Shown piece after piece: positions 12,093-12,364 of a stretch of DNA of 12,364 nucleotides. Numbering within the stretch: position 1 is the first letter of the stretch; the number at the start of each line of letters is the position of its first letter. The DNA comes from JBFWQM01 sp050249455 (lineage in GTDB: Bacteria > Pseudomonadota > Alphaproteobacteria > MPNO01 > VGEU01). The stretch lies in NCBI GenBank assembly GCA_050249455.1, contig JBFWQM010000169.1, positions 1 through 12,364 on the forward strand, given 5' to 3'. The position numbers and the translations under genes were made by a program. The notes under the pieces are model-generated. The model was not told the DNA's origin. It ran no database searches and was given only the letters and a program-made list of their open reading frames with translations.

Positions 12093-12121
12093 TTGCAAAA
12101 TGACCGGTCATGCCCTAAAAT
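12093..12121 (+). promoter_or_regulatory. Promoter of gltD
   Basis: TTGCAA (12093-12098), a spacer of exactly 17 bases, and TAAAAT (12116-12121) make a good sigma-70 promoter. Predicted start is about 12127-12129, leaving a leader of about 73 bases before the gltD ATG. The spacer contains a perfect 12-base palindrome and the start point lies in a second one, so it is probably a regulated promoter. Confidence 0.65.
12100..12111. promoter_or_regulatory. Palindrome ATGACCGGTCAT in the gltD promoter spacer
   Basis: A perfect 12-base palindrome occupies the spacer between -35 and -10. A dimeric regulator bound here would block RNA polymerase, or reshape the promoter as MerR-type proteins do. The regulator is unknown; the palindrome does not match NtrC or Lrp consensus patterns that I know. 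Confidence 0.5.
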
Positions 12122-12124
12122 AAA

Positions 12125-12139
12125 GTCAATAATATTGAC
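12125..12139. promoter_or_regulatory. Palindrome GTCAATA-A-TATTGAC at the gltD transcription start
   Basis: Seven-base arms about one central A form a perfect odd palindrome that covers the expected transcription start of gltD. Its position suits a repressor operator. The AT-rich core stands out in this GC-rich genome. The shared GTCA/TGAC ends resemble those of the palindrome 13 bases upstream, so one protein may bind both. Confidence 0.5.
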
Positions 12140-12200
12140 CTAATAGGACTGGGCCGCGTCGGCACTGCTTGGGCGGTGACGCTGGGTAGCGAGATTTGCC

Positions 12201-12364
12201 ATGGAAAACAAGATGTTGCAGTTCGTGGACGTGGACCGGCGGATGCCGGAGAAGCGGACGGCCGAAGATCGTCGGCACGACTTCGACGAGATCTATCGCC
12301 GCTTCGCCACCGACGAGGCCGCGCAGCAGTCCGGCCGCTGCTCGCAATGCGGGGTTCCGTTCTG
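12201..12364 (+). CDS. gltD: Glutamate synthase (NADPH) small subunit, 5' part
   Basis: The first 54 codons of a gene cut by the window end. MLQFVDVDRRMPEKRTAEDR, then the RRHDFDEIYRRF and GRCSQCGVPF segments, agree with the N-terminus of the glutamate synthase beta subunit, notably that of Azospirillum brasilense as I recall it. Cys47 and Cys50 start the cysteine-rich segment that binds [4Fe-4S] clusters. The subunit takes electrons from NADPH through FAD and passes them to the large subunit GltB, which makes two glutamates from glutamine and 2-oxoglutarate. The ATG at 12201 matches the family start; the ribosome site is weak (GAG at 12191). The promoter lies about 80 bases upstream and carries two palindromes. 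gltB is not seen in the window. Confidence 0.92.
   Translation, partial: MENKMLQFVDVDRRMPEKRTAEDRRHDFDEIYRRFATDEAAQQSGRCSQCGVPF

Noticed and set aside
1..12364. CRISPR arrays, long direct repeats, phage or defence genes
   Set aside because: None were found on either strand; the only mobile-element signal is the IS5-type scar near 10.6 kb.

Overview
The window is a high-GC chromosomal segment from an alphaproteobacterium, most likely a Rhodospirillales/Azospirillales-type lineage. The evidence is the very GC-rich codon usage, a DUF1150 gene behind an Hsp20 gene, an NrnC-type nanoRNase, an LPS export/rpoN cluster in the usual proteobacterial order, and a gltD start that closely resembles my memory of the Azospirillum brasilense protein. 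No genus can be fixed from the sequence alone.

Layout. 1-558 (-) is a one-domain VOC/extradiol-dioxygenase-like protein, divergent from a RidA-fold protein (701-1096, +) that has Ser where catalytic Arg is expected. 1097-1473 has no long gene but is densely organised: a CRP-type palindrome, a 30-codon membrane micro-ORF with its own Shine-Dalgarno sequence, a 15-bp GC-rich terminator-like hairpin, and then a heat-shock-like promoter and a ROSE-like RNA thermometer leading into hsp20 (1474-1923). A DUF1150 gene follows and the unit ends at a strong terminator (2196-2222).

2271-9165 is a minus-strand block. In transcription order it is nrnC, kdsD, lptC, lptA, lptB, rpoN, hpf, ptsN. It combines Kdo precursor synthesis, LPS transport to the outer membrane, sigma-54, ribosome hibernation and the nitrogen PTS. 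kdsD, lptC, lptA and lptB are packed with abutting or overlapping stop/start codons, and a separate promoter candidate lies ahead of hpf-ptsN. A tRNA-Leu(CAG) gene lies just upstream of nrnC, back to back with an NDUFA9-like SDR gene (9461-10414, +) whose promoter candidate is divergent from that of the tRNA.

10415-11182 looks acquired. GC content is lower, there is a truncated IS5-family transposase start, and there is an unrecognised 128-residue protein whose start codon coincides with a possible IS end. After it come uppP (11183-11983, -, undecaprenyl-diphosphate phosphatase) and, divergently, the first 54 codons of gltD (glutamate synthase small subunit), cut by the window edge. The gltD promoter candidate carries two perfect palindromes, one between -35 and -10 and one over the likely transcription start.

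The most unusual items are the self-contained micro-ORF unit at 1111-1335, the ROSE-like thermometer at 1389-1476, and the double-palindrome promoter of gltD. Promoters and RNA structures were found by eye and are inferences; the main protein calls rest on recognisable family motifs.
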